From Maricaulis maris MCS10 (GTDB taxonomy: Bacteria; Pseudomonadota; Alphaproteobacteria; Caulobacterales; Maricaulaceae), in contig NC_008347.1 in the NCBI RefSeq assembly GCF_000014745.1, forward strand, positions 1,869,501 to 1,933,500: 64,000 bases of DNA, written 5' to 3'. Both the position numbers and the translations under genes were made by a program. Below the pieces are notes generated by a model. That model did not search any database and was not told the DNA's origin. It was given only the letters and a program-made list of their open reading frames with translations. This document shows, piece after piece, positions 8,563 through 16,796 of this stretch (the stretch's first letter is position 1; every line of letters begins with the position of its first letter).

Positions 8563-9525
8563 TCAATCCCCCAGACAGACCCGCTCGCCCTCGTCAGCCA
8601 GGTTGAAGCCGGCCTCTGTCACCACATCCCGCTCCGGCGCATCGGGATAGCGGACCGGGTTGGTGTGGTTGAAATGGATGAAGCGGATCTTGGCCCGCTC
8701 GCTGGCGGGCAGATCGGCGAACCGTGCCATCGAGTGCGAGATCATTGGATGCGGGAAGCCCGACATGTCACGCCCCAGGATCTCGCCATTGGCGAAGAAG
8801 GTGGCGTCGAGATAGGCGACATCCACGCTGGCGATAACGTCCTCGATGCGCAGGGCGGTGCCGTCTTGCCAGGTCTCCCATTCCTCCCAGCTGTCGATGT
8901 CGGGCAGGAAGAAGGCGCTCAGACCCGGCGTGTCGATGCGATAGCCGACAACCTCGGTGAATTCCTGCCGGTGCGGCACGGCGATCGGTGTCACGGACAG
9001 GCGGCCAACCTCGACCGCAACGCCATCGTGCATGGGTTGAAGCGCAATGTTCTCATAGCGGACCAGCTGGCTCCAGGGCCCGTTGCTCGTCAGATAGTCG
9101 GCCATACGCGGCATGGCGAAGACCGGCACGCCCTGCGCCCCCATGCTCTCATGCCCGAGGAACATCAGCCCGGTGTAATGGCCCATATGGCCATGGGTAA
9201 GGAAGATACCGTCCAGCCCGGGACGCCGTTCGGTCGGTGCAATCTGGTCGAGGCGGTAGAGCTGTTCACGGATGTCCGGCGTAGCCTCGAACAGGTAGCG
9301 CTCGTCCAGCTGATGATCGACCAGCGCGATCGAGGTCGCCAGCCGTCGCAGCGACGGATCTTCCCATGCGGGATCCGCGCTATTGCCCAACTGCGGCGCG
9401 CCGCCATCCTGGCCGACGCCGAGGACGATGAGTTCGATGGAGCATGTCGGGTTTTCCGGTTGCGCGATGGCGGGCACCGTCACGCCGAATGCCAGGCCGG
9501 CGAGCGCTATTGCATGTGTTTTCAT
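8563..9525 (-). CDS. Exported MBL-fold metallohydrolase (PqqB-like)
   Basis: 320 aa with a signal peptide (KTHAIALAGLAFGVTVPAIAQ), so probably periplasmic. The metallo-beta-lactamase motif THGHMGHYTG (about residue 105) provides the HxHxGH zinc ligands. Later metal or active-site residues are likely in PHRQEF, LPDIDSW and FIHFNHTNP. The opening IVLGVGQDGGAPQLGN resembles the start of PqqB, but no pqq genes are near, so a PQQ role is not supported. ATG at 9525 is preferred over TTG at 9531. Confidence 0.87.
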   Translation of the reverse strand: MKTHAIALAGLAFGVTVPAIAQPENPTCSIELIVLGVGQDGGAPQLGNSADPAWEDPSLRRLATSIALVDHQLDERYLFEATPDIREQLYRLDQIAPTERRPGLDGIFLTHGHMGHYTGLMFLGHESMGAQGVPVFAMPRMADYLTSNGPWSQLVRYENIALQPMHDGVAVEVGRLSVTPIAVPHRQEFTEVVGYRIDTPGLSAFFLPDIDSWEEWETWQDGTALRIEDVIASVDVAYLDATFFANGEILGRDMSGFPHPMISHSMARFADLPASERAKIRFIHFNHTNPVRYPDAPERDVVTEAGFNLADEGERVCLGD

Positions 9526-9565
9526 GGCCAAGAACGAGACTGGAACCCGCCGCGGGCGTCAAGCG

Positions 9566-10078
9566 CTAATCAATCCCGACCACTGTGCTGCGCCGCTCCA
9601 TCTGGACCACATCGCGCCATCGCCCGGCCATGGGGCCATGCCCCATCTTGCCAAGCCCGCACCTGACGCCAAGCCGCTCGAAGCCGCATTGCTCATGCAT
9701 GCGGATGGACGCCGTGTTCTCGGCGAAGATCCCGGCGGTGAGCGTCCACAGGCCTTCCGCTTCCGAGCCATCAACCAGGGCCTGCAACAGGATGCGGCCC
9801 AGCCCCTTCCCGCGCGCAGCCTCCGCGACATAGACCGAGACCTCGCCCACCCCGCCATAGACGCAGCGCGAAGAAACCGGGCTGAGCGCGGCCCAGCCGG
9901 TCACCCCGCCTTCACCGTCCAGTGAGACCAGCCGCGGTGCGGCAAGCTTGCCCTCGTCGAAATGAACCCAGTCCGGCGCGGCGCTCTCGAAGGTCGCGTG
10001 ACCGGTAGCGATGCCCTCGGCGTAGATGGCGAGGACGGCGGGCGCGTCGGTTGGCGTCATGGGGCGGAGTTTGGTCAT
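9566..10078 (-). CDS. GNAT acetyltransferase, phosphinothricin acetyltransferase-like
   Basis: 170 aa from the ATG at 10078, which has AGGAAA 5-7 nt upstream. GNAT fold: MTPTDAPAVLAIY at the N-terminus, FDEGKLAAPRLV, the acetyl-CoA loop VYVAEAARGKGLGRILL (about 90-106) and IFAENTASIRMHEQCGFE. The layout matches the Pat/Bar (YncA) subgroup, which acetylates amino-group substrates such as methionine sulfoximine or phosphinothricin. The true substrate is unknown. It is 40 bp upstream of the MBL-fold gene on the same strand. Confidence 0.88.
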   Translation of the reverse strand: MTKLRPMTPTDAPAVLAIYAEGIATGHATFESAAPDWVHFDEGKLAAPRLVSLDGEGGVTGWAALSPVSSRCVYGGVGEVSVYVAEAARGKGLGRILLQALVDGSEAEGLWTLTAGIFAENTASIRMHEQCGFERLGVRCGLGKMGHGPMAGRWRDVVQMERRSTVVGID

Positions 10079-10112
10079 GGTTTCCTGTCGAGAGGCCGCG
10101 CCAGCAGACTGA

Positions 10113-10264
10113 TCCATAGATCACTTGTCAGCCAGCAGGCCGCATCCGGGTTTTCAGGTCAAGGGCCCAAAGGGCCGCGGAGCGGGCACGCCCCTTGACC
10201 TGAAAACCCGGATGCGGCGCCATCTCGGCAAGTGATGTATGGGCGGGTGTGCGCCGAGGCGCCC
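10113..10264. repeat. large inverted repeat / hairpin element, copy A
   Basis: It contains a perfect 27-bp inverted repeat, 10139-10165 paired with 10192-10218 (GCCGCATCCGGGTTTTCAGG... and its complement), with a 26-bp loop. Outside it, imperfect arms continue (CCATAGATCACTTG at the left, CAAGTGATGTATGG at the right). The outer parts recur at 47739-47818, so this is a dispersed element and not only a terminator. It occupies most of the 285-bp gap between the acetyltransferase gene and pyrB. Confidence 0.85.
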
Positions 10265-10363
10265 GGGCCGGCACAGAATTCACCCCTCACTTGCTCCTGC
10301 CCCCAACACCCCCTATACCGCCGCACGACGTATCTGTGTGCCCTTGGCGACCCAGGAGACGGG

Positions 10364-11326
10364 ATGAGCCGCGCGGAATTTTCCTACGACTTCCCCCACC
10401 GCCACCTTTTATCGGTGGCCGACCTCAACCCCGTTGATATCCAGATCATTTTCGAGCGCGCCGCGCATCATCTGGCGACCAACCGGACGCCGGACAAGCG
10501 CTCTGACGTGCTGCGCGGCCTGACCGTGCTCAACCTCTTCTTCGAGGCCTCGACGCGAACGCAAGGCTCGTTCGAGATGGCGGGCAAGCGGCTCGGCGCT
10601 GATGTGGTCAACTTTGCCGTGGCCCATTCTTCCGCCTCCAAAGGCGAGAGTCTGTCGGACACGGCGCGGACTCTCGCGGCCATGAAGCCCGACATCATGG
10701 TCGTACGCCACTCGGCAACCGGCGCGCCGCAATTCCTCGCCGATCACACCGGCCTGGCTGTGGTCAATGCCGGCGACGGCATGCATGAACACCCGACCCA
10801 GGCCCTGCTCGACAGCTTCACCCTGTCGCAACACTGGGGCTCGGTCGGTGGCCGCCGCATCCTGATTGTCGGCGACATCCTGCATTCGCGGGTGGCCCGC
10901 TCGAATATCGGCCTGTTGAACATTCTCGGCGCCGAGATCCGCCTGTGTGCGCCGCCCACCCTGCTTCCCTCCGATGTCGACCAGTGGGGCTGCGACGTCT
11001 TCCACGATCTCGACGAGGCGTTGAAGGGCTGCGACGCCGTCATGGCCCTGCGCCAGCAGCGCGAGCGCATGTCCGGCGGCTTCGTGCCGTCCGAACGGGA
11101 ATTCTTCCACCTGTTCGGCCTCACCCATGAGCGCCTTGAAGTGGCGTCGCCGGACGTTCTGGTCATGCATCCCGGGCCGATGAATCGCGGCGTCGAAATC
11201 CATACCAAGCTGGCCGATGATCCCGAGCGCAGCGTGATCCTGGAACAGGTGGAGAGCGGCGTTGCGGTGCGCATGGCGATCCTTGAACTGATCGGCGCCA
11301 ATATCCGCAAGGAGGCCTCGGCATGA
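10364..11326 (+). CDS. pyrB: Aspartate carbamoyltransferase catalytic subunit
   Basis: 320 aa, usual length. It catalyses carbamoyl phosphate + aspartate to carbamoyl aspartate, the second step of pyrimidine synthesis. Carbamoyl-phosphate loop FFEASTRTQGSFEMAGKR (about 51-68), HPTQALLD (about 140) and HPGPMNRGVEI near the C-terminus are intact. ATG at 10364 follows CAGGAGAC. No pyrI regulatory subunit is near. Instead an inactive-looking dihydroorotase overlaps the 3' end by 4 bp, the organisation known for the class A ATCase of Pseudomonas. Confidence 0.97.
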   Translation: MSRAEFSYDFPHRHLLSVADLNPVDIQIIFERAAHHLATNRTPDKRSDVLRGLTVLNLFFEASTRTQGSFEMAGKRLGADVVNFAVAHSSASKGESLSDTARTLAAMKPDIMVVRHSATGAPQFLADHTGLAVVNAGDGMHEHPTQALLDSFTLSQHWGSVGGRRILIVGDILHSRVARSNIGLLNILGAEIRLCAPPTLLPSDVDQWGCDVFHDLDEALKGCDAVMALRQQRERMSGGFVPSEREFFHLFGLTHERLEVASPDVLVMHPGPMNRGVEIHTKLADDPERSVILEQVESGVAVRMAILELIGANIRKEASA

Positions 11327-12600
11327 GTACGAGCCTGGCCATCACCAATGCCCGCCTTGTCGACCCGGCCTCCGCCCATGACGGCCCCGGCGGCGTGCTG
11401 ATCGAGGACGGCGTGATCGCCCAGATGGGCAGTGAGCTGGATCTTGATGCCGCTGACGAGGTCATCGACGCCAAGGGCCGCATACTCGCCCCCGCCCTGA
11501 TTGATCTTCGCTGTGCCAAGGAAGCAGCCCTGACGCCCGACGGCGAAACCGTCGATACGCTGTGTGCGGCCGCGATGAGCGGCGGCTTCGGCACTATCGT
11601 GCTGGCACCCAATGCCCGTTCGCCGCTGGACAAGGCCGATGGCTTTGCCGGCATGTCGCGGGGGCTTGGCCAGCGCAGCGTCCGCATCCTCTCGGCTTGC
11701 GGCGCGACCCAGGGCCTGGCGGGCGAACAAATGGCCGAGATCGGCCTGATGGTGCGCGGCGGGGCTGTTTATGCCGGCCAGGGGGATCGACCGATCGCCG
11801 ATACGCGCCTGATGCGCCGCCTCCTCTCCTACACCAGCCAGTTCGATATCTGGCTGGCCTGTCGTCCGGCCGATGCCGGCCTGTCCAGCGGCAGCGTGGT
11901 CACGGAAAGCGACTGGTCGGCCCGTATGGGACTGCCGTCGGAACCGACCGTGTCCGAACGGATTGCCATCGAGCGGGATGCTGCCCTGGCTGAATTGTCC
12001 GGCGGCAAGTTGATGATCGACCGCCTCTCGACCGCGGCCGGGCTCGACGCCCTGCGCCATGTCCGCAGCCGCGACCTCGAGATCGCGGCCACGGTGGCCA
12101 TCGCCCACCTGACCCTCAACGAGGTGGATGCCGGTGGTCTGGACAGCGCCTTTCGCATGGACCCGCCCCTGCGCAGCGAAGCGGACCGCCAGGCGCTGGT
12201 CGAGGCGGTCATTGCGGGCGAGATCGATGCCGTGGTCTCCGACCATCGACCCACCCCGTTCGACGACAAGGCCGACCCGTTCGCCCTGGCCATGGCCGGG
12301 ACGCTGAGTCTCGAGACCATGCTCGGCGCCATGCTGGGCCTGGTTCATGACGGCGAGCTGGAGCTGATCGACGCCTTGCGGGTCATGACCTGTGGCCCGG
12401 CCGACCTGCTCGGCCTGCCCCAGGGACGTATCGCGGTCGGCGCGCCGGCCGATCTCATTCTCATCGATGGCGACAAGCCCTGGGTGTGCCAGCCGGATGG
12501 CTTCGCCTCGGCGCGTGGCAATTCGGCCTGGGCCGGCCGTCGTTTCCAGGGACGGGTCTTGCAAACCATCGTCGCCGGAGACACATTATACAACCCTTAG
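11323..12600 (+). CDS. pyrC: Dihydroorotase-like protein lacking metal ligands (PyrC')
   Basis: 425 aa, amidohydrolase fold of the class I dihydroorotase type: N-terminal beta domain, GRILAPALID, SGGFGTIVLAPN, MDPPLRSEADRQAL, IDAVVSDHRPTPF and the C-terminal GRIAVGAPADLILID. The zinc-binding HxH that should follow ALID is replaced (residues 61-67 read DLRCAKE), and the usual TDHAPH is SDHRPT. So it is probably not catalytic. In Pseudomonas an inactive pyrC' gene overlapping pyrB is needed for aspartate carbamoyltransferase assembly. The same role is inferred here from the ATGA overlap with pyrB. An active dihydroorotase should exist elsewhere. Confidence 0.9.
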   Translation: MSTSLAITNARLVDPASAHDGPGGVLIEDGVIAQMGSELDLDAADEVIDAKGRILAPALIDLRCAKEAALTPDGETVDTLCAAAMSGGFGTIVLAPNARSPLDKADGFAGMSRGLGQRSVRILSACGATQGLAGEQMAEIGLMVRGGAVYAGQGDRPIADTRLMRRLLSYTSQFDIWLACRPADAGLSSGSVVTESDWSARMGLPSEPTVSERIAIERDAALAELSGGKLMIDRLSTAAGLDALRHVRSRDLEIAATVAIAHLTLNEVDAGGLDSAFRMDPPLRSEADRQALVEAVIAGEIDAVVSDHRPTPFDDKADPFALAMAGTLSLETMLGAMLGLVHDGELELIDALRVMTCGPADLLGLPQGRIAVGAPADLILIDGDKPWVCQPDGFASARGNSAWAGRRFQGRVLQTIVAGDTLYNP

Positions 12601-12612
12601 GTGCAAATTGAC

Positions 12613-13263
12613 ATGACCAGTCTTCTGATCGCGCTCGCTGCCGCCGCCGGTGGCTATCTCTTCGGCTCCATCCCCTTCGGACTGGTGCTGACGCGCATGG
12701 CCGGTCTGGGCGATATCCGCGCCATCGGGTCCGGCAATATCGGCGCCACCAATGTGTTGCGCACCGGCCGCAAGGACCTCGCCGCCCTCACCCTCATTCT
12801 CGATGCCGGCAAGGCTGGTATCGCGGCGGCGGTGTTCGGCTATTTCCTCGGCACCACCGCCGGGCTGGTCGCCGGCGCCTTCGCCTTCGCCGGCCATTGC
12901 TTTCCGGTCTGGCTCGGCTTCAAGGGCGGCAAGGGTGTGGCGACCTTTGTCGGCACCATGCTGGTGGTCTTCTGGCCGGTCGGCCTGACTGTCATCGCCA
13001 CCTGGCTGGCCATGGCCGCCATTTTCCGCATCTCCTCCCTCGCCGCGCTGGCTGCAGCGCTCGCCGCGCCGTTCGCCGCCCTCGCCTGGGGACGCCCCGA
13101 TGTGGCGATCATGGCCGGCCTGCTGACGGTGCTGATCTACTGGCTGCACCGCGCCAATATCAGCCGCCTGCTCAAGGGCGAAGAGCCCCGTATCGGTGGC
13201 AAGAAGAGCGAAACGTCGGCCGATGTCAGCGACGGGGACGACCCCGACACTCCGGCGACATGA
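12613..13263 (+). CDS. plsY: Acyl-phosphate glycerol-3-phosphate acyltransferase
   Basis: 216 aa, multi-pass inner-membrane enzyme that transfers an acyl group from acyl phosphate to glycerol 3-phosphate, the first step of phospholipid synthesis. The PlsY motifs are present: GSIPFGLVLTR, GSGNIGATNVLRTG (glycerol-phosphate site), and GFKGGKGVAT (second loop). The C-terminal tail is hydrophilic (GKKSETSADVSDGDD). I use the ATG at 12613 with TTAGGTG upstream; a GTG at 12601 directly after the pyrC stop is possible. The stop overlaps dprA by 4 bp. Confidence 0.96.
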   Translation: MTSLLIALAAAAGGYLFGSIPFGLVLTRMAGLGDIRAIGSGNIGATNVLRTGRKDLAALTLILDAGKAGIAAAVFGYFLGTTAGLVAGAFAFAGHCFPVWLGFKGGKGVATFVGTMLVVFWPVGLTVIATWLAMAAIFRISSLAALAAALAAPFAALAWGRPDVAIMAGLLTVLIYWLHRANISRLLKGEEPRIGGKKSETSADVSDGDDPDTPAT

Positions 13264-14423
13264 CGCAGCCGGGGCCCAGCCACACCGAAAGGGTGATGTG
13301 GTTGCGCCTCGCGCGGACAAGAGGGTTGGGCGCGATCGGATTTGCCCGGGCGATCGCCCATTACGGCAATGCCGCCGACGCCATTGACGACCTGCCCGCG
13401 CGGGCCCGGTCTGCCGGTCGGCGGGTGCTCGACATCCCCAGCCCGGAGACGGTCGAAGCCGAAATGGAACAGATCGAGCGTGTCGGCGCGCGTCTGATCA
13501 CCGGTCTGGATCCGGACTATCCCGCCCTGCTCGCCGCGATACCGGGGCCGCCGCCAACCCTGATCGTGCGCGGCAATCTGTCCCTGCTGGACCGCCCGGC
13601 CTGCGCCATGGTCGGGGCCCGCAACGCCTCGGCGGTCGGGCTGAGATTTGCCCGTGAGCTGGCCAATGGACTGGGCCGCGAGGATATCGTGGTCGTGTCC
13701 GGCCTCGCACGCGGTATTGATGGGGCGGCCCATTCCGGCGCTCTGGAAAGCGGAACCATCGCCGTGCTCGCCGGCGGGATTGATCACATCTATCCGCCCG
13801 AACATGGCGAGCTGCACGCCCGCCTGGGCGAGGACGGGCTACTGCTGTCCGAAGTCCCGTTGGGCCAGTCCCCGACCGCGCGCGATTTTCCGCGCCGCAA
13901 CCGCCTCATCTCCGGGCTGGCACTGGGCACGCTGGTGGTCGAGGCCGCGCTTCGCTCGGGCTCCCTCATCACCGCGCGCTATGCCGCCGAGCAGGGACGC
14001 GAAGTGATGGCGGTTCCCGGATCGCCGCTCGATCCACGTGCCCGCGGCTCCAACCAGCTCCTGCGCGATGGCGCCCATCTGATCGAATCCGTCGATGATG
14101 TGCTGGACATCCTGTCGAAGGCCCGCCGTCCCGAACCGCCCGGGCACGGGCTGGAGGATCTGCCGGCAATGAGCCTGCCGGACCTGTTCGATGACGAGGA
14201 GGCGGGCCTGTCGACTGATGAAGGCTTGTCGAACACCTCTGCCCTGTCCCCCCTGGAACGCCTGCGCGCCCTCCTGTCGCCAGCTCCGGTATCGGGTGAT
14301 GAACTGGCCCGCGCCGCCGACCTGCCCATCGGCGAAGTCCAGGCGATGCTGATGGAGATGGAGATGAGTGGAGAGATCGCGACCCTGCCCGACGGGCTGG
14401 TTCAACGCCGGCGCCAGAGCTGA
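13260..14423 (+). CDS. dprA: DNA-processing protein DprA
   Basis: 387 aa. DprA loads RecA on incoming single-stranded DNA during natural transformation. Domains: N-terminal helical region (1-80), Rossmann-like core with MVGARNASAVGLRFA, VVSGLARGIDGAAH, VLAGGIDHIYPPEH, and DFPRRNRLISGLA (about 110-290), then a C-terminal winged helix (LRALLSPAPVSGDELARA onward). ATGA overlap with plsY, so the last gene of the pyrB-pyrC'-plsY-dprA operon. The frame continues open far upstream inside plsY, but that extension is not coding. Confidence 0.96.
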   Translation: MTQPGPSHTERVMWLRLARTRGLGAIGFARAIAHYGNAADAIDDLPARARSAGRRVLDIPSPETVEAEMEQIERVGARLITGLDPDYPALLAAIPGPPPTLIVRGNLSLLDRPACAMVGARNASAVGLRFARELANGLGREDIVVVSGLARGIDGAAHSGALESGTIAVLAGGIDHIYPPEHGELHARLGEDGLLLSEVPLGQSPTARDFPRRNRLISGLALGTLVVEAALRSGSLITARYAAEQGREVMAVPGSPLDPRARGSNQLLRDGAHLIESVDDVLDILSKARRPEPPGHGLEDLPAMSLPDLFDDEEAGLSTDEGLSNTSALSPLERLRALLSPAPVSGDELARAADLPIGEVQAMLMEMEMSGEIATLPDGLVQRRRQS

Positions 14424-14647
14424 TTGAGCCGGTGTGATTCCATTTCGATGTAATTGGCGGCCAGCTCGATCAGGCAGGCGCTCTGGCCATAACCGTGATG
14501 GAAGGCGTCTTCGCTCAGGCGACGGAGCTCGCGGGACAGGCGGTCTGACTCTTCAGTCAGCGGCAGGACGCCGGGCAAGGGATGCCCGAACAGATCATGC
14601 CCGGGCCTGAGCTTGCGACGCATATCGCCCTCCACGGTCGAAGCCAT
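14402..14647 (-). CDS. hypothetical small protein
   Basis: 81 aa, overlapping the dprA 3' end convergently by 22 bp. Largely helical and hydrophilic, with basic ends (MRRKLRPG, LNQLWRRR) and LTEESDRLSRELRRLSEDAFHHGYG in the middle. No recognised family. The AT-rich 35 bp upstream could hold its promoter. Reality is probable but not certain. Confidence 0.55.
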   Translation of the reverse strand: MASTVEGDMRRKLRPGHDLFGHPLPGVLPLTEESDRLSRELRRLSEDAFHHGYGQSACLIELAANYIEMESHRLNQLWRRR

Positions 14648-14684
14648 GATAAATTACAAGCCTACAAAATACAACCTTGAGTAA

Positions 14685-15146
14685 TCAGCCTGGCAAATTG
14701 GCAAGCAAAAGGTCGCGCGCCTCTTGCACCTGACGCGCCAGTGCGGCCGATCCTTCGCCGGTATCTGGATGAAGCTTCTTCATCAAACGGCGGTGGGCGG
14801 CCCGGATCGCCGCCGCGTCGGCATCCGCGTCCACCCCGAGTATCTCCCGGGCCTCGGCCACGCTCATCGACTGGCTAGCCGATGGCGGGGAAGCGGTGCG
14901 TCCGCCTCCCGACCCCGACCGGCCAGGGCGAAGGACATCGCCCAACAGGCCCAGCCCGAACAGGCCGATCGGCCCACCCAGTATGACCCCACCACGCAGG
15001 CTGATAATCGCACCGGCCAGCAGGGCGCCACCGCCCAGGATGATACGGACCATCCGCGCCGCACTGGCGGTCTTTTGCCGGGAAAACCACCAGGCCGCGC
15101 CCAGCAGGGCCATCAGGGCCAGGATTCCGAGCGCGAATGGCGTCAT
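14685..15146 (-). CDS. Membrane-anchored J-domain protein
   Basis: 153 aa. One N-terminal helix (residues 4-20) and a second hydrophobic region (33-70, glycine-rich) are followed by a linker and a C-terminal J domain (about 94-152) with the essential HPD at 126-128 in LMKKLHPDTG. Such type III DnaJ-like proteins (Pam18/TIM14-like) recruit and stimulate DnaK at the membrane. It lies 1 bp downstream of the mipZ stop on the same strand and is probably co-transcribed. Confidence 0.85.
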   Translation of the reverse strand: MTPFALGILALMALLGAAWWFSRQKTASAARMVRIILGGGALLAGAIISLRGGVILGGPIGLFGLGLLGDVLRPGRSGSGGGRTASPPSASQSMSVAEAREILGVDADADAAAIRAAHRRLMKKLHPDTGEGSAALARQVQEARDLLLANLPG

Positions 15147-15147
15147 G

Positions 15148-16035
15148 TCAGAAGGGAATGGTTGCGCCCTGGAGACCGGGCAGTTTGAGGATGATCAACA
15201 GGTCGCGCAGTTCCTGGCGGGCGGCGACATGGCTCATGGTGAACGTCACCGTCGAGCCGCTTTCGGTCAGATCGAGCAGGGTCAGCCCCAGCGGGAAGAG
15301 CTCACGATAGATGACCCGCTCGGCAAAGCCGGGAGCCAGCCGGAAGCCGATCCGTTGCGACAGCATTTTGAGGCCGTCACCGACGCGTCGCTTGTTGCGC
15401 GCGTCCAGCATCGAGATGCGGTTGCGCATCACGACCCAGTCGATCGACCGTTTCTCCAGCTGGGCCTTGCGTTTGCGGCACTCCCACAGCATCTCGGAAT
15501 AGACGCTTGGCTTGCCAACCTCATAGCTGTCCGGGTCGATTTCGGCGAGCAGGTCAAAGTCGACAAAGCTGTCATTGACCGGCGTGATGACCGTGTCGGC
15601 GCTGGAGTGCGCGAGACGGGAATAAAGGGTGTCGGCGCCTGGCGCGTCGATAATGATGAATTCGCAACTGGTTTTCAGTCGGGTCAGGGCCTCGGAAAAA
15701 CGCTCGGTCTCCTCTTCCTCGACCAGGTCGAGATCGCGCTGGGCGCTCGGTGCCAGAACAATCTCCTCCGGGCGCGGCAGGGAGGCCCCATGGCGCTCGC
15801 ACCAGCGCTGACGATTGGACAAGTAGCGACCAAAGCTGCGCTGGCGCAGATCAAGGTCAATGGCCCCGACGGTCTTGCCCATGCGCAGCAGGGCGACGGC
15901 CAGATGCATGGCGACGGTGGACTTGCCGGCGCCGCCCTTCTCATTGCCCACAACGATGACATGGGCGGCCTGAACGCCATCGCGAACACGACCCAAGGGT
16001 CTGGCAGGCAAGCGAAAACCGGTCTGACTACTCAT
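15148..16035 (-). CDS. mipZ: Division-plane positioning ATPase MipZ
   Basis: 295 aa. MipZ is a ParA/MinD-type ATPase that forms a gradient from the ParB-bound poles and inhibits FtsZ, so division occurs at midcell. Deviant Walker A GNEKGGAGKST (residues 30-40), LDLRQRSFGRYLSNR, FIIIDAPGADT, TPVNDSFVDFDLL and FAERVIYRELFPLGLTLLDL match Caulobacter MipZ along the whole length. The N-terminus has about 20 extra residues compared with Caulobacter. The ATG at 16035 is the only reasonable start. parB is not in the window. Confidence 0.95.
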   Translation of the reverse strand: MSSQTGFRLPARPLGRVRDGVQAAHVIVVGNEKGGAGKSTVAMHLAVALLRMGKTVGAIDLDLRQRSFGRYLSNRQRWCERHGASLPRPEEIVLAPSAQRDLDLVEEEETERFSEALTRLKTSCEFIIIDAPGADTLYSRLAHSSADTVITPVNDSFVDFDLLAEIDPDSYEVGKPSVYSEMLWECRKRKAQLEKRSIDWVVMRNRISMLDARNKRRVGDGLKMLSQRIGFRLAPGFAERVIYRELFPLGLTLLDLTESGSTVTFTMSHVAARQELRDLLIILKLPGLQGATIPF

Positions 16036-16093
16036 CTCGTCCCAATCTCGACCACGTCCGAAGCCGCCAGCATATGGCGCGCCCTTGGCGATT

Positions 16094-16711
16094 CTATTCG
16101 CCCGCAGTCCTTGCCATATCCGCCATGGGCTGCCCGGAGAAGTCAACCACGGCACAGTAGTCACCGGTCGCCATCAGCTGCTGACAGACAGCCCGCGCCT
16201 CGGCGGCGCTGTCGAAGGGGCCGGCCTTCAGGCGCAGATAGGTACCCTGCCCGGCAATGTCAGTTTCGCTGAGCCGCGCCTGCAGGCCGGCAAGCATTTC
16301 GCCATGTTCGAGCACCAATTCGTCCCAGCCGCGCTGCGCCGTCTCGGCTCGCCGATAAGAGGCCAGGTGAACGCCATGATAGAGGCTGGGTGCATCAGCC
16401 ATGGCCGCCGGCGGCGGCGGCAGGTCTGTCAGGACAGGCTCCGGCGCAACCGGCAATTCGACCGCATCGCCCGGCGCATTGAGCGCCATAACCGCATTGG
16501 CCAGGGCGTGCAGTTCCGGCGCAACGGTATCGACAGCATCCGGATCAAACCGCGCCAGGTGTGCCAGTTCACGCGAGATGGCATCGGCCAGCAGGGCATT
16601 GCGCGTCGGCGCGACGGCGGCAACAGCCATATCCTGCGCCGCCGGCTCGGGCGCCGTTGTCGCACATCCGGCCACGGCCAGGGCGGCCATAAAAACAGTC
16701 AGTCGTTTCAT
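16094..16711 (-). CDS. SPOR-domain lipoprotein
   Basis: 205 aa from the ATG at 16711. A lipoprotein signal ends in the lipobox AVAGC (Cys about 16). A middle region with Ala/Pro-rich linker (PVLTDLPPPPAA) precedes a C-terminal SPOR-like domain (about 125-200: HGVHLASYRRAETAQRGW, YLRLKAGPFDSAAEARAVC). SPOR domains bind denuded peptidoglycan at the septum. It is next to mipZ, consistent with an envelope or division role, though that link is only positional. Confidence 0.8.
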   Translation of the reverse strand: MKRLTVFMAALAVAGCATTAPEPAAQDMAVAAVAPTRNALLADAISRELAHLARFDPDAVDTVAPELHALANAVMALNAPGDAVELPVAPEPVLTDLPPPPAAMADAPSLYHGVHLASYRRAETAQRGWDELVLEHGEMLAGLQARLSETDIAGQGTYLRLKAGPFDSAAEARAVCQQLMATGDYCAVVDFSGQPMADMARTAGE

Positions 16712-16796
16712 GTCATTGTCTGTAGACGGCATCGCATCAATTGCCTGTATCATCGCTTATGATTATCCCCAAGAGACCCGTTTTGTGGACCCCCTC

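Noticed and set aside
8563-9525. pqqB of a PQQ-biosynthesis operon
   Set aside because: Only the fold and the start motif are similar. It has a signal peptide, and no pqqA, C, D or E is near.
12897-13260. N-terminal extension of dprA by 121 residues
   Set aside because: It lies inside plsY in another frame and the ATG at 13260 gives a family-typical start with ATGA coupling.
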